A DNA stretch of 64,000 bases from Granulicella sp. GTDB lineage: Bacteria; Acidobacteriota; Terriglobia; Terriglobales; Acidobacteriaceae. Where the stretch lies: positions 62,001-126,000 of the forward strand of contig DAIDGQ010000039.1 in the NCBI GenBank assembly GCA_027452215.1, given 5' to 3'. Shown here one piece after another: positions 1-11,627 of this stretch. Below the pieces are notes generated by a model, which worked only from the letters and a program-made list of their open reading frames with translations, was not told the origin of the DNA and made no database searches. A program made the translations under genes and the position numbers. Within the stretch, counting starts at the first letter, position 1, and every line of letters starts with the position of its first letter.

Positions 1-249
1 GATCATTTTCTTGACTTGGTGCGTTTGGAGGAGGAGGCCGATTCCCCACTGGTCGACGCCGGCGTTGTTACTCGCGATGGTAAGGTTGCGCACTCCAGTA
101 TCACGGAGGGCTGCGATGAGAGCCTCGGGGATGCCGCAGAGGCCGAAGCCCCCGATGGCGAGGAGCATGTCGTCCTGGGCGATGTCGGCTAGCGCAGCGT
201 GGGCATCAGGGTAGAGTTTTCCGGGGCGATTAGAGGTTGCCACGAGCAT
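1..249 (-). CDS. 3-oxoacid CoA-transferase subunit A (partial, runs off left edge)
   Basis: This frame was absent from the ORF track because it has no stop in the window. Translating the minus strand from ATG at 249 gives about 83 residues with the glycine-rich start typical of subunit A of succinyl/acetoacetate CoA-transferases (IGGFGLCGIPEALIAAL, then SNNAG). The family moves CoA from succinyl-CoA or acetyl-CoA to acetoacetate. The gene starts 8 nt after the hpd stop on the same strand, so the two are probably co-transcribed. This makes sense because tyrosine breakdown releases acetoacetate, which this enzyme would activate. The rest of the gene and any subunit B lie outside the window. AtoD-like and ScoA-like assignments cannot be separated from this fragment. 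Confidence 0.85.
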   Translation of the reverse strand, partial: MLVATSNRPGKLYPDAHAALADIAQDDMLLAIGGFGLCGIPEALIAALRDTGVRNLTIASNNAGVDQWGIGLLLQTHQVKKMI

Positions 250-257
250 CCCGTCGA

Positions 258-1382
258 CTACAGATTTCCACGTGCATCTTGTTCTCTTTCTATGGCTTCA
301 AAGAGAGCCTTAAAGTTTCCCTTGCCGAAACTGCGACTTCCCTTCCGCTGGATGATTTCGTAGAAGAGGGTGGGACGGTCTTCGACGGGCTGGGTGAAGA
401 TCTGGAGCATGTAGCCTTCGTTGTCGCGGTCGACGAGAATGCCGAGGCGCTCGAGTTCGTCGATGGGCTCGTCGATTTTGCCGACGCGGGCCTGGAGTTC
501 GGTGTAGTAGCTGTGGGGGATGGTGAGGAAGTTGACGCCCTGCTGCTGGAGGGCGGAGACGGTGGCGAGGATGTCGTGGGTGGCGAGCGCGAGGTGCTGG
601 ACTCCGGGGCCGTTGTAGAAGTCGAGGTACTCCTCGATCTGAGATTTGCGGCGGCCTTCGGCGGGTTCGTTGATGGGAAATTTGACGTAGCCGCTGGAGT
701 TGGCCATGACCTTGGACATGAGGGCGGAGTATTCGGTGGAGATGTCGTTGTCGTCGAAGTGCTGGTAGAGGGTGAAGCCCATGACGTGTGAGTAGAAGTC
801 GACCCAGTCGTTCATGGCATTCCAGCCGACGTTGCCGACGATGTGGTCGATGTGGAGGAGACCGACGGGGCGAGCGACGGTGTCTTCGACGAGGGCGCGG
901 TAGCCGGGAAAGAAGGGGCCCGAGTAGTTTTTGCGCTCGACGAAGGTGTGGAGGGTGTCGCCATAGGCGGCGATGCTGGAGATGACAACGGAGCCGTGCT
1001 GGTCGGAGAGGGTGGTGGGAGGCTGGACGGAGCGGGCACCTCGTTTGGTGGTCTCGCGCCAGGCGCTGGCGGCGTCGTCGACCCAGAGGGCGATGGCGCG
1101 GACGCCGTCACCGTGCTTGGCGACGTGCTGAGCAATCTCGGAGTCGGAGCGGAGGGCGGTGGTGAGGACGAAGCGGATCTTTCCCTGCTCGAGGACGTAG
1201 GAGGCTCGGTCGCGCTGGCCGGTCTCGGGGCCGGCGTAAGCGATGAGCTTCATGCCGAAGGCGGTGCGGTAGAAGTAGGCGGCTTGACGGGCGTTACCGA
1301 CGTAGAATTCGACGTGGTCGGTGCCGTTGAGGGGGAGGAAATCGGTAGAGGTATCGGGGGTGTTCTGGACGAGTGTTGCCAT
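258..1382 (-). CDS. hpd: 4-hydroxyphenylpyruvate dioxygenase
   Basis: The enzyme converts 4-hydroxyphenylpyruvate and O2 to homogentisate in tyrosine catabolism, in the cytoplasm, using Fe(II). The 374-residue product has two VOC-type halves. The expected iron ligands are visible in the C-terminal half: His in LLHIDHIVGNV, His in VQHLALATHD and Glu in FYEIIQRKGS, followed by the conserved FGKGNFKALFEAIEREQ tail. The track start at 1451 adds 23 unrelated residues; I prefer ATG 1382 (MATLVQNT), which has AGGAG about 8 nt upstream. The CoA-transferase gene follows 8 nt downstream. The next pathway genes, hmgA and fahA, are 10 kb away in a separate operon. Confidence 0.96.
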   Translation of the reverse strand: MATLVQNTPDTSTDFLPLNGTDHVEFYVGNARQAAYFYRTAFGMKLIAYAGPETGQRDRASYVLEQGKIRFVLTTALRSDSEIAQHVAKHGDGVRAIALWVDDAASAWRETTKRGARSVQPPTTLSDQHGSVVISSIAAYGDTLHTFVERKNYSGPFFPGYRALVEDTVARPVGLLHIDHIVGNVGWNAMNDWVDFYSHVMGFTLYQHFDDNDISTEYSALMSKVMANSSGYVKFPINEPAEGRRKSQIEEYLDFYNGPGVQHLALATHDILATVSALQQQGVNFLTIPHSYYTELQARVGKIDEPIDELERLGILVDRDNEGYMLQIFTQPVEDRPTLFYEIIQRKGSRSFGKGNFKALFEAIEREQDARGNL

Positions 1383-1596
1383 AGCGGTGCTCCTGCGTGC
1401 CCGGGTTGGCGCGGAAGTCCAGCGCGCGGTACGGGCAATGCAAAGGATCAATCGTGGAGTGGGGCGATGTCAACTGGGGTGGGGGACGGGCGGGAGGCTT
1501 CCGAATGCCGGAGCAGGTAATCGGTTGTGCGGGGGTGATGAGTATCAGCCGCGGAAGCCGACCGATCACCACCGCACCCCCAGTTGACTCGAGGCT

Positions 1597-2727
1597 CTAC
1601 TCCGTTACGAAGATCAGGGCATGCGGGCCTTTCATCCCCACGTAGATTGGCGTCATGGCTCCGGTGGCTGTGTTGGTCTGCAAGACGGTGCCCTGACCGG
1701 CGCTGAAGGCTGTGCTGGGCGTAAACCCATTCGTAGCATCGATTCGATAGATCAATTGAGCCGGATTATCGGAGACCAGCATGAAAGAAGCGCCGCTGGC
1801 TGGAGACCAGCGGGTGTCGTCCAATGGCCACGGGTTGCCATAGAGCGTTACATTCAACACGCTTGAGGATTGCATCGCGGTGCCAATGTTCTTGACAAAC
1901 ACCAACTCCGCATCCTGTTGACTGTCGACCACCAGATCGCCAGCCGGATCTACCATGGAAGAGTCCGTGTCAGTCATGTTCAGGGTTACGGGCATATTGC
2001 CAATGATCGAGGTAGACGGTGTGCTGGACATTAGCACGGGTGTTGAATGGAAGGTCTTGCCATCGCTGTTGAGTGAAACAGCGTACAGTATGGGACCGGT
2101 ATTCACGCCGTATTCGGCGGTGGCACCACTGGAGTCAGTGGAGTAGGGGGCCATATTCGGGGTTGGGTTCGCGGTGGTCGTGGGGTTCGATGCACTCGCA
2201 TAGACGACCCCGTTGATCACCTTCATGTCATCAAGACCGCCGCCGTGTGGCAATTGCGCAACGTCAGCGGTATACGACTGCAGAGTGTTGGTGGTCGTGT
2301 TGATCGACGTGATGACTGGATTCGCATCTTCGTTGCTGCTGACCCAGACGGTGGTGGAGTTGAAGGCGACCAAACCGTCGGGATGGCCGGGGACCTTGAA
2401 GGTTTGCAGCGTATTGCCCTTCTCGTCATACTCGATCACCTCGGCCTGCGGGGAGGTAGCGCCGGGGACGAACGTGCCGTCAGGACTAACGTTCTTATTC
2501 TGGTAGATGACGAAGACAGAGGTTCCCAACTGCACCATGTCGTCTGGGACCAGCGCACCCGGTGCCTTTGCGAACACGGATATCGCAAAAGCGCTACCCT
2601 GGGTACCCGTCACCGATGTCGGTACAGAGATAGGAGACGGCGTCACGGTGATGCTGGGCGGAAGGCTGGAGCAACCGGTAAGCCAGACCGTTAGTGCCAC
2701 ACATACAACCGCAGAATGCAACTTCAT
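1597..2727 (-). CDS. Exported lipoprotein, beta-propeller-like (unknown function)
   Basis: 376 residues with a lipoprotein signal peptide: a short hydrophobic stretch ending in the lipobox LTGC at about residues 16-19, so the mature protein should be anchored by Cys19. The remainder is rich in short repeated strands with G-x-V-Y and D-x-x-G turns (for example MKVINGVVYASASNP and DPAGDLVVDSQQDAELVFVKN), as in NHL/SMP-30-type propellers, but no catalytic residues can be named. A GGGGG ribosome-binding site precedes ATG 2727. No functional link to the neighbours is evident. The propeller assignment is inference from repeat texture only. Confidence 0.7.
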   Translation of the reverse strand: MKLHSAVVCVALTVWLTGCSSLPPSITVTPSPISVPTSVTGTQGSAFAISVFAKAPGALVPDDMVQLGTSVFVIYQNKNVSPDGTFVPGATSPQAEVIEYDEKGNTLQTFKVPGHPDGLVAFNSTTVWVSSNEDANPVITSINTTTNTLQSYTADVAQLPHGGGLDDMKVINGVVYASASNPTTTANPTPNMAPYSTDSSGATAEYGVNTGPILYAVSLNSDGKTFHSTPVLMSSTPSTSIIGNMPVTLNMTDTDSSMVDPAGDLVVDSQQDAELVFVKNIGTAMQSSSVLNVTLYGNPWPLDDTRWSPASGASFMLVSDNPAQLIYRIDATNGFTPSTAFSAGQGTVLQTNTATGAMTPIYVGMKGPHALIFVTE

Positions 2728-2846
2728 TCGTAACCCCCAAACTTACATAGTGTGGAGGCTAGTCGGGCTATGTGACTGAGGCATGAACGGCAGGTGAATG
2801 TGCGTGCAGTGTTCGTTGAGGCTGGCAGATCAGACTCCCGCCCCGG

Positions 2847-3629
2847 CTAGGCGAAGTGCCTGGCCCAGAGTTGGACCCAGCTAAAGGTGAGAGCTTTCCA
2901 GGGTTGCCAGAAGTAGAGGACGGAGGCTGCGAACTCGAGGGCGAGCATGCTGGCGGAGGCGAGGATGAAGGAGCGCATGAGGCGGTTGCGGTACCAGTCC
3001 CATGCGGCCATGAGAAGGATGACGAGGGCGTTGCCGTAGAAAGTGTAGAGGAACCAGACGAGGACGGAGTGGGGTTCATTCGGCCAGAGATAGCCGGAGA
3101 AGCGGGAAAATCCAGGGTCGGCGATGGCGACGGTGGTGAGGATCATCATGCGACGATGCGCGGCGGGATTTTTTCGCAGGGCGATGCCCCACGCAAGCAC
3201 GCCGGTGAAGGCGATCATGTTCACGATGTTGACGGAGAGGAACGGCGGGTCGCCGAGAGGGCCGTGGAAGTTAACGGCTTGCGAGGCGATGGCCGCCCAC
3301 GGGCCGAGAACCACCATGAGGCACGCCCAGCCGGCAAGGAACCAGCCTAGCTTGCGGTGCAAAGCGATACGGTCGCCCAGAACCAGCAGGACTTGCGCGG
3401 TGAGCAGGAGCAGCCAGACCGTGAAGACCACGGCATGCACGTAGAGGATGTGCGGCGCGGGCGGATTCTCGTGGGCGAAGCGGCGCAAGTCGAAGCCGAA
3501 GCCGAGGATCATGCCCAGCCAAAGGAGAGCGAGCCAGATGGCGGAGGGGGCGCGGTCGTCGCGTGCGCTCCAGGTACCTCGGGTGTGCAGAATCGTCTTT
3601 AGCCCGGTAATGGGGGGAGCTGTGGCCAC
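2847..3629 (-). CDS. Multi-pass membrane protein, unknown function
   Basis: About 260 residues with roughly seven hydrophobic segments (for example IWLALLWLGMILGFGF, VVFTVWLLLLTAQVLLVLG and VNIVNMIAFTGVLAWGIAL) and conserved-looking polar spots such as HRKLGW and HRRMMILTT between helices. The His-rich short loops resemble small integral membrane proteins of the DUF2306 or cytochrome-like kind, but I cannot name a family. The start was moved from 3722 to GTG 3629 because AGGAGG lies about 9 nt upstream of it, while the first 31 residues of the longer ORF look non-coding. It lies between two other minus-strand genes, separated by about 120 and 280 bp, so it is probably monocistronic. Confidence 0.7.
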   Translation of the reverse strand: MATAPPITGLKTILHTRGTWSARDDRAPSAIWLALLWLGMILGFGFDLRRFAHENPPAPHILYVHAVVFTVWLLLLTAQVLLVLGDRIALHRKLGWFLAGWACLMVVLGPWAAIASQAVNFHGPLGDPPFLSVNIVNMIAFTGVLAWGIALRKNPAAHRRMMILTTVAIADPGFSRFSGYLWPNEPHSVLVWFLYTFYGNALVILLMAAWDWYRNRLMRSFILASASMLALEFAASVLYFWQPWKALTFSWVQLWARHFA

Positions 3630-3710
3630 GTGCGTGTCCTCCTGCGTGAGGGTGCGAGAAATTGTGGGGCCTGATGGTGAGGACGGTAGCTGAGCGAACG
3701 GGGGAAAGTC

Positions 3711-3724
3711 AATTGAATTCAATT
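3711..3724. promoter_or_regulatory. 14-bp perfect palindrome upstream of membrane-protein gene
   Basis: AATTGAATTCAATT reads identically on both strands and lies about 80 bp upstream of GTG 3629, in the 280-bp gap after the Oar-like gene. Its AT-richness contrasts with the surrounding GC-rich sequence. It could be a repressor operator or chance; no regulator gene is adjacent. Confidence 0.3.
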
Positions 3725-3909
3725 CATTACGTTGAGATTTGGCACGTCTCGGACGCTGTCGAGGCTGGCTGATTCTGGACTGGTTCTGATGTTGAGCAAA
3801 GATCGTCCGCCGTGGGTTTCGGAGGGCCTCCGGGGCGTGTTGAGGCGTGGGAAGAAAGTATCTTCGCTGAGCGGAGTGTCAATGGATCACGAGGTAAGCG
3901 GGCAGAGCG

Positions 3910-6900
3910 CTAGTAAATGAGCTTCACCGAGAGCTGAATCTGCCGGGAGGTACCGGCCGTCTTGCTGATAATGCCGAAGCCTGAACCTTTGATGGTGTTG
4001 GCGGGAAGGCCCATGTTGACTACGTTGAAGATATTAAAGAACTCGGCGCGGAATTGAATGTCTGCACGTTCGGCGCCGGTTGCGCGGTGTCCGAAGGGGG
4101 TGCTCTTGATCAGAGCGTAGTCGAAGTCGTAGTAGGCCGGACCGAAGAAGGTGTTGCGTCCCAGGGTGCCAAACCTGCCCGAGTTTGGGCCGGTTCCACC
4201 GGGAATACCAATGGGAATGGAGAAGAAAGAGCCGTTGTTGGTGCCTCGGCCAAAGTAGTCTTCGCGCTTGCGGGTAGAGCTGTGCGCGGTGGATAGATGC
4301 GGAGTTGCAATCTGGTCGGGGCGGTCTGTGCCGTAGGTGCCCGCGCCCGTCTGCTGGATTCCGGAGTACACGGTGAAGGGAGAGCCGCTGGTGATGGTGG
4401 AGATGCTGAGCAGCTCCCAGCCGGCGGTCACGGCCTTGCTGACGGGGCGGAGGAAGCCAATCTTCTGGAGCTGCAGGTCCTGGGCCGCGCTCAGCGTAAA
4501 GGCGTGAGCTACGTCGAAGTTGGACGGACCCTTTTCCGCGTGCGTATCGAAGGGGTTCTGCGGAAAAGGGATAGCGACTGCACCGGTCGAGCCAGTTCCT
4601 CCTGACAGACCGCTGAGATCGTCGAGCGACTTCGCCCAGGTGTATCCGGCCTGAAGGCTGGGGCCGCCGTGCCCGATAGAGCCGGAGAGAGAGGTCTGCA
4701 GAGCGTTGTAGGAAGAGTGGGAGGTATCGGTGATGACGGATTCGAAGCCGAAGCCTCCGGTCACGGCTCCTGTGCTGTCGAAGGTGGTGTAGGGAGCAAA
4801 ACCGGGGTCCGCCCCGGGAAAGGCGTTCGGAAACGAGACGCGAGGGAGGCGAAAGGCTGCGGTGCCGATGTAGGTCGCGTCGGCTGTGAGGCCACCGAAT
4901 TGCCGCTCGATCCCGAGGGTCCAGGTCTGGAGAAAGCCATCTCCGAATTTGCGGTCGATGGCACTGAGATTGAGCAGGGATAACTGCTGGCCGGGCGCGA
5001 GCGACGCGAGATCGTGCTCGTAGCGGTTTACATCCATGACGGTGTTGGCTGGAACCTGCTTGGGGTCGCCGCTGGCGAAGATGTCGTTTCCGGCGGGAGT
5101 GTAGGCGCGGGGAAGCTCGGCGGGAGTGATCTGGAAGCCGTAGGGAATCTCGGCGTTCTTCGCTGCGTTGACGCGCGGATAGACGGCGAAGGGAGTTGAG
5201 CCGGTGAGGAAGTTGTCCTGCCAGATGTTCGGTGGGATGACGGTAATCGCTCCTCCGATATGCACCAACAACTTGCTCGGAGCCTGCCAGTCAAGCTGGA
5301 CACGAGGACCCCAGCCATTCCACCCTGACTGATATCCGGGCTGCGGATTGATGACGTACTGCTGGGGGGTTCCTGCTGGAGGATTCACTTCGAGGAAGCT
5401 CGAGGTGCGGTGGGCTCGCTCGGTGATTGGCGAATAGAACTCGTACCGGAGCCCGTAATCCAGTGTGAATCGATCGCTGATCTTCCAGGTGTCTTCGACG
5501 TAGACGTTGACGTCGTTGCGACTGATGGCGGCGGGGCCAATGTGGGGGCCGTTTGAGAAATAAGGAGGAGCCACCGCAACGGTATAGCTGTAGGGATAGC
5601 CGATGAGCAGACTGCTAAGCGTATCCGGAAGTGGGTCGCCGGGCTGAATGTCGTGCGTGCCGCTGGCGGAAGGGATGAAGGAGGGAGAGTAGACGGTTCC
5701 CCCTCCGAAGTCGTATTCCCCGTTGGGACTGATGCCGAAGTAGGTGGAGTCGCGGTTGAGCCGGGCCTCGATCCCAAACTTCAGGACATGGCGCTTCGTT
5801 GTCCAGGAGAAGTTCTGCTGTCCTTGGAAGAGATTGCCGAAGGAGGACATGACAGATCCTGCGGCGAGATTGAATCCTTCAAAGAGCCCATCGACCAGCT
5901 TCACTGCCGGGTCGGTGTGATTGGGCGTGTCAAAAGACGGAGTGGTACGTGTGATGCTGAAGGACGACGACCACACGAAACGTGGCGTGGCCTCACGCGT
6001 ATAGGTGAAGACGACGTTGCGCTGGCGGTCGACATACTGGACGCCGAAGGTTGGGTCGATGATCGTCTGATCAGGGTTGGTGGTTGGCCCGGTGAGGTTG
6101 TCGTAGGTAAAGCGGGCGAGGAACTGGCCCTTCGGTCCCATCCTCTGGTCCAGCCGGATAGAGAACTGATCAGCATTGGTGACAACATTGGATGGAGCGG
6201 CATAGGTCCGGTCACCGTAGGCTCCGGTCGGATCGTTGGGCTTGGGATAGCGAGCGAGGACGGCGGCAATCTTAGGATCGACAGGGATGGTGAGGGTGTC
6301 GGTGCTGCCATCGGAGTAGGTGACGGTGTCGGCTCCGGCTCGCTCCGCAAGGGTCGGGACAGCCAGCACCTGGGTGGTTCCAAGGATCTGCCGAAAGCCC
6401 TGATATTGGCCGAAATAATAGGTGCGGCCCCGGCCATCGTACACATGAGGCAAGAACACGGGGCCTCCGTTCGTGAAGCCAAATTCATTGCGATGGAAGG
6501 GTGGGATGCGGCCCGGCTCAGCGATCGACGGGTAGTCGAAGTAATTGCGCGCATCGAAGGCTGAGTTGCGCAGAAACTCGAAGAACGAGCCGTGGAAGCC
6601 GCTCTTGCCGGAGCGGGTGAGGATGTTGGTAAAGCCCGACGCGCCGCGGCCAATGTCGGCAGGCATCCAGCCGGAGCTGGACTGGATGGTCTCGATCGCA
6701 TCGACATTGAAGTTGCTGAAGGCGGCTCCTCCCATCTCGGGATCGCTGATGTCTGCGCCGTCCATGGCAAAGGTCGCTTCCACTCCACGCTGGCCGTTGA
6801 TGGCGAACTGCTGGGTGAAGTTGGTCGCTCCATTGACGTCGGTCATGGTACCCGCGGCGAGCAGCAGAAGTGTGCTGAAGTCGCGGCCGTTGAGTGGAAG

Positions 6901-7443
6901 TTCGCTGACGGCCTGGCTGGAGAGCTGCTCGCCTCCCGAGGTGGAGTTGGCTGAGGCAGCCGTTGCTCCGGCGACAGACCTTGCTCCGGTGGCGGGAGCT
7001 GCCGCAGGTGCCGGGCTGACCGCGAGGATGTTCTGCGGGGAGACAGCGAGCGAGACGTCCGGCCCCGGGATCTGAATCGGCGTGGCGGGTGTAGGCATTA
7101 GCCCGGGCAGGCGGACGGTGAGGGTATACCGTCCCGGCGCGAGGTTCAGGAAGCGGAAGTCTCCATGAACGCCGGTAGTTTTGGTGAGCGTGCCCGCGGG
7201 CAGGATGATCGTGACGGTGGCTCCGGCGACGGGCTGATTGGAGGCGTCGCGCACGATGCCTCCCCAGCTCGTGCTGGCTGGATTGGAGGCCTGAGCCCAG
7301 ACCGACAAAGAGAAAAGGCACGCTGAGAGGCAGCCAACCACGATCAGGAGTGCTGCCCGGATCAATGGTGCTGGGGTTGTAGAAACGAAAAGATGAACCA
7401 CTAAATGATCGTTCGCTGGGTGCGAGGTTCTACTCTGAAGCAT
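3910..7443 (-). CDS. Oar-like TonB-dependent receptor with carboxypeptidase-regulatory domain
   Basis: 1177 residues. An N-terminal signal region (hydrophobic about 27-48, ending SVWAQ) is followed by a carboxypeptidase-regulatory-like beta-sandwich (about 57-140: GGIVRDASNQPVAGATVTI, then PGRYTLTV), a plug-like region with the hallmark SELPLNGRDFSTLLLLAAG and AINGQRG, and a long C-terminal beta-barrel ending in the aromatic residue expected of outer-membrane proteins (SVKLIY). This architecture is greatly expanded in Acidobacteria and resembles Myxococcus Oar. It probably transports or binds a large substrate, but the ligand is unknown and no dedicated TonB/ExbBD or degradative enzyme is adjacent. 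Single gene, divergent from selO. Confidence 0.9.
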   Translation of the reverse strand: MLQSRTSHPANDHLVVHLFVSTTPAPLIRAALLIVVGCLSACLFSLSVWAQASNPASTSWGGIVRDASNQPVAGATVTIILPAGTLTKTTGVHGDFRFLNLAPGRYTLTVRLPGLMPTPATPIQIPGPDVSLAVSPQNILAVSPAPAAAPATGARSVAGATAASANSTSGGEQLSSQAVSELPLNGRDFSTLLLLAAGTMTDVNGATNFTQQFAINGQRGVEATFAMDGADISDPEMGGAAFSNFNVDAIETIQSSSGWMPADIGRGASGFTNILTRSGKSGFHGSFFEFLRNSAFDARNYFDYPSIAEPGRIPPFHRNEFGFTNGGPVFLPHVYDGRGRTYYFGQYQGFRQILGTTQVLAVPTLAERAGADTVTYSDGSTDTLTIPVDPKIAAVLARYPKPNDPTGAYGDRTYAAPSNVVTNADQFSIRLDQRMGPKGQFLARFTYDNLTGPTTNPDQTIIDPTFGVQYVDRQRNVVFTYTREATPRFVWSSSFSITRTTPSFDTPNHTDPAVKLVDGLFEGFNLAAGSVMSSFGNLFQGQQNFSWTTKRHVLKFGIEARLNRDSTYFGISPNGEYDFGGGTVYSPSFIPSASGTHDIQPGDPLPDTLSSLLIGYPYSYTVAVAPPYFSNGPHIGPAAISRNDVNVYVEDTWKISDRFTLDYGLRYEFYSPITERAHRTSSFLEVNPPAGTPQQYVINPQPGYQSGWNGWGPRVQLDWQAPSKLLVHIGGAITVIPPNIWQDNFLTGSTPFAVYPRVNAAKNAEIPYGFQITPAELPRAYTPAGNDIFASGDPKQVPANTVMDVNRYEHDLASLAPGQQLSLLNLSAIDRKFGDGFLQTWTLGIERQFGGLTADATYIGTAAFRLPRVSFPNAFPGADPGFAPYTTFDSTGAVTGGFGFESVITDTSHSSYNALQTSLSGSIGHGGPSLQAGYTWAKSLDDLSGLSGGTGSTGAVAIPFPQNPFDTHAEKGPSNFDVAHAFTLSAAQDLQLQKIGFLRPVSKAVTAGWELLSISTITSGSPFTVYSGIQQTGAGTYGTDRPDQIATPHLSTAHSSTRKREDYFGRGTNNGSFFSIPIGIPGGTGPNSGRFGTLGRNTFFGPAYYDFDYALIKSTPFGHRATGAERADIQFRAEFFNIFNVVNMGLPANTIKGSGFGIISKTAGTSRQIQLSVKLIY

Positions 7444-7558
7444 TACCCACGATAAATGGATTTAGCGACCTTTGACTTGCAACGATCACTAATTCGATAC
7501 TGCGCCGCGAGCGGTAGTTCCCTGCCGGAACGCGACCGAATCCGATTGCGCACATCCA

Positions 7559-9109
7559 ATGGCCATGGATTCACCGAATATACGTCCCAGCACGTCGCAG
7601 GCGTCGACCCTTTCGGGCAGCGATACGGTTCGATTTGGCTTTGACAATACTTACGCAAAGTTGCCGGAGCGTTTCTATGCGCGAGTGAATCCTACCCCCG
7701 TGGCAGAGGTACGGCTGGTGAAGCTGAACGTAGAGCTGGCAATGAGCCTGGGGCTCGATCCGGAGGAGCTCAAGAGCAATCGAGGCGTGGCAATTCTGGC
7801 CGGGAACCTTGTGGCCGAGGGAGCTGAACCCTTGGCGATGGCCTATGCCGGACACCAGTTTGGACACTTCGTGCCACAACTCGGCGATGGGCGTGCGAAC
7901 CTGCTGGGCGAAGTGGTGGGGCGCGACGGGAGGCGCTACGATATTCAGCTCAAGGGCTCGGGGCGCACACCGTTTTCACGCGGAGGGGATGGCCGGGCTG
8001 CATTGGGTCCAGTGCTGCGCGAGTACCTTGTTAGCGAGGCGATGGCAGCGCTGGGCGTGCCCACCGCGCGGGCGCTGGCGGCGGTAACGACCGGCGAACA
8101 CGTGCTGAGGGAGTCGGCGTTGCCGGGTGCCGTGATGACACGGGTGGCGGGCAGCCATCTGCGCGTCGGGTCGTTTCAATACTTCGCTGCCCGCGGCGAC
8201 ACAGACGGCGTGCGCGTGCTGGCCGACTACGCGATTCGTCGGCACTATCCTGAAGCGTCGCAGGCTGAGCAGCCTTACCGCGCCCTGCTGGCCGGAGTGA
8301 TGGAGCGGCAGGCGAAGCTAATCGCGCAGTGGATGCTGCTCGGGTTTATCCATGGGGTGATGAACACGGACAATATGTCCATCTCGGGCGAGACCATCGA
8401 CTACGGACCGTGCGCGTTTCTGGAGGCATACGATCCGGCCAAGGTGTACAGCTCTATCGACCACGGCGGCCGTTATGCGTATGGAAACCAGGCTCGCGCG
8501 GCGCAGTGGAACCTGGCGAGGCTGGCGGAGACCTTGCTTCCCCTTCTGGCGATTGAGGCGGGCGGCGAAGAGGCGGCGATCGCGGTGGCCAACGAGCTTC
8601 TCACGGACTTCGTGCCGCAGTTTGAGGCCGCCCGCACCGCAGGCCTGCTCCGTAAGATTGGGATACTGACGCAACGCGAGGGCGATGCTGCGCTGGCCGA
8701 AGATCTGCTGCAGCGCATGGCCGCGAACGACGCTGACTTCACCTTGACGTTCCGACGGCTGTGCGATGCCGCTGCCGGGACGGAGGGCGATGCGGGAGTG
8801 CGAGCCTTGTTTGCCGATCCTGCGGCGTACGACGGTTGGGCTGCTGGATGGCGACGGCGGTTGGAAGAGGAGACGGACGCCGGGCGGGTTCGGGCGGCTG
8901 CTATGCGGAGGGTGAATCCGGCGATTATCCCCCGGAACCATCTGGTGGAAGCCGCGCTCCAGGCAGCCACCCAGCGACAAGACTTCCGGCAGTTTGAGGA
9001 TCTGCTGGATGCGGTCTCGCGGCCCTACGACGACCGTCCGGGACTCGAACGATACAGCGTCCCTGCACTTGCCGAGGAGTGCGTGGAGCACACCTTTTGC
9101 GGGACGTAA
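7559..9109 (+). CDS. selO: Protein adenylyltransferase SelO (YdiU/UPF0061 family)
   Basis: SelO is a pseudokinase-fold enzyme that transfers AMP from ATP to Ser/Thr/Tyr of target proteins and is tied to redox homeostasis. The 516-residue product carries the family signatures: RFYARVNPTPV near the N-terminus, YAGHQFGHFVPQLGDGRA, GSGRTPFSRGGDGRAALGPV (nucleotide-binding loop), and HGVMNTDNMSISGETIDYGPCAF with the metal-binding Asn/Asp pair. It ends in HTFCGT, the C-terminal position occupied by selenocysteine in some eukaryotic homologues and by Cys here. The first 25 or so residues may be over-long, since no clear ribosome-binding site precedes ATG 7559. It lies upstream of katG on the same strand with a 183-bp gap; both fit an oxidative-stress role. 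Confidence 0.95.
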   Translation: MAMDSPNIRPSTSQASTLSGSDTVRFGFDNTYAKLPERFYARVNPTPVAEVRLVKLNVELAMSLGLDPEELKSNRGVAILAGNLVAEGAEPLAMAYAGHQFGHFVPQLGDGRANLLGEVVGRDGRRYDIQLKGSGRTPFSRGGDGRAALGPVLREYLVSEAMAALGVPTARALAAVTTGEHVLRESALPGAVMTRVAGSHLRVGSFQYFAARGDTDGVRVLADYAIRRHYPEASQAEQPYRALLAGVMERQAKLIAQWMLLGFIHGVMNTDNMSISGETIDYGPCAFLEAYDPAKVYSSIDHGGRYAYGNQARAAQWNLARLAETLLPLLAIEAGGEEAAIAVANELLTDFVPQFEAARTAGLLRKIGILTQREGDAALAEDLLQRMAANDADFTLTFRRLCDAAAGTEGDAGVRALFADPAAYDGWAAGWRRRLEEETDAGRVRAAAMRRVNPAIIPRNHLVEAALQAATQRQDFRQFEDLLDAVSRPYDDRPGLERYSVPALAEECVEHTFCGT

Positions 9110-9127
9110 CGGGCCGAGGCGCGATGA

Positions 9128-11488
<2,361 letters not shown>

Positions 11489-11522
11489 CCGCAGGGAGAT
11501 CGTCTAATAGCTCTTCGTACGC

Positions 11523-11577
11523 GTAGCCTCGATGGGACCTCGGATCATACCGAACCCGTTCGAGGCTACATTTTTTT
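11523..11577 (+). terminator. Rho-independent terminator of katG
   Basis: GTAGCCTCGA (11523-11532) pairs perfectly with TCGAGGCTAC (11560-11569) across a 27-nt loop and is followed by A and seven Ts. It sits about 35 bp after the katG stop and just before the end of the convergent fahA gene. Confidence 0.8.
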
Positions 11578-11627
11578 GCGAGCTTTTGACGGTGGAGGAT
11601 TGCTTGAGTATCGAACGCCGGGCACGT

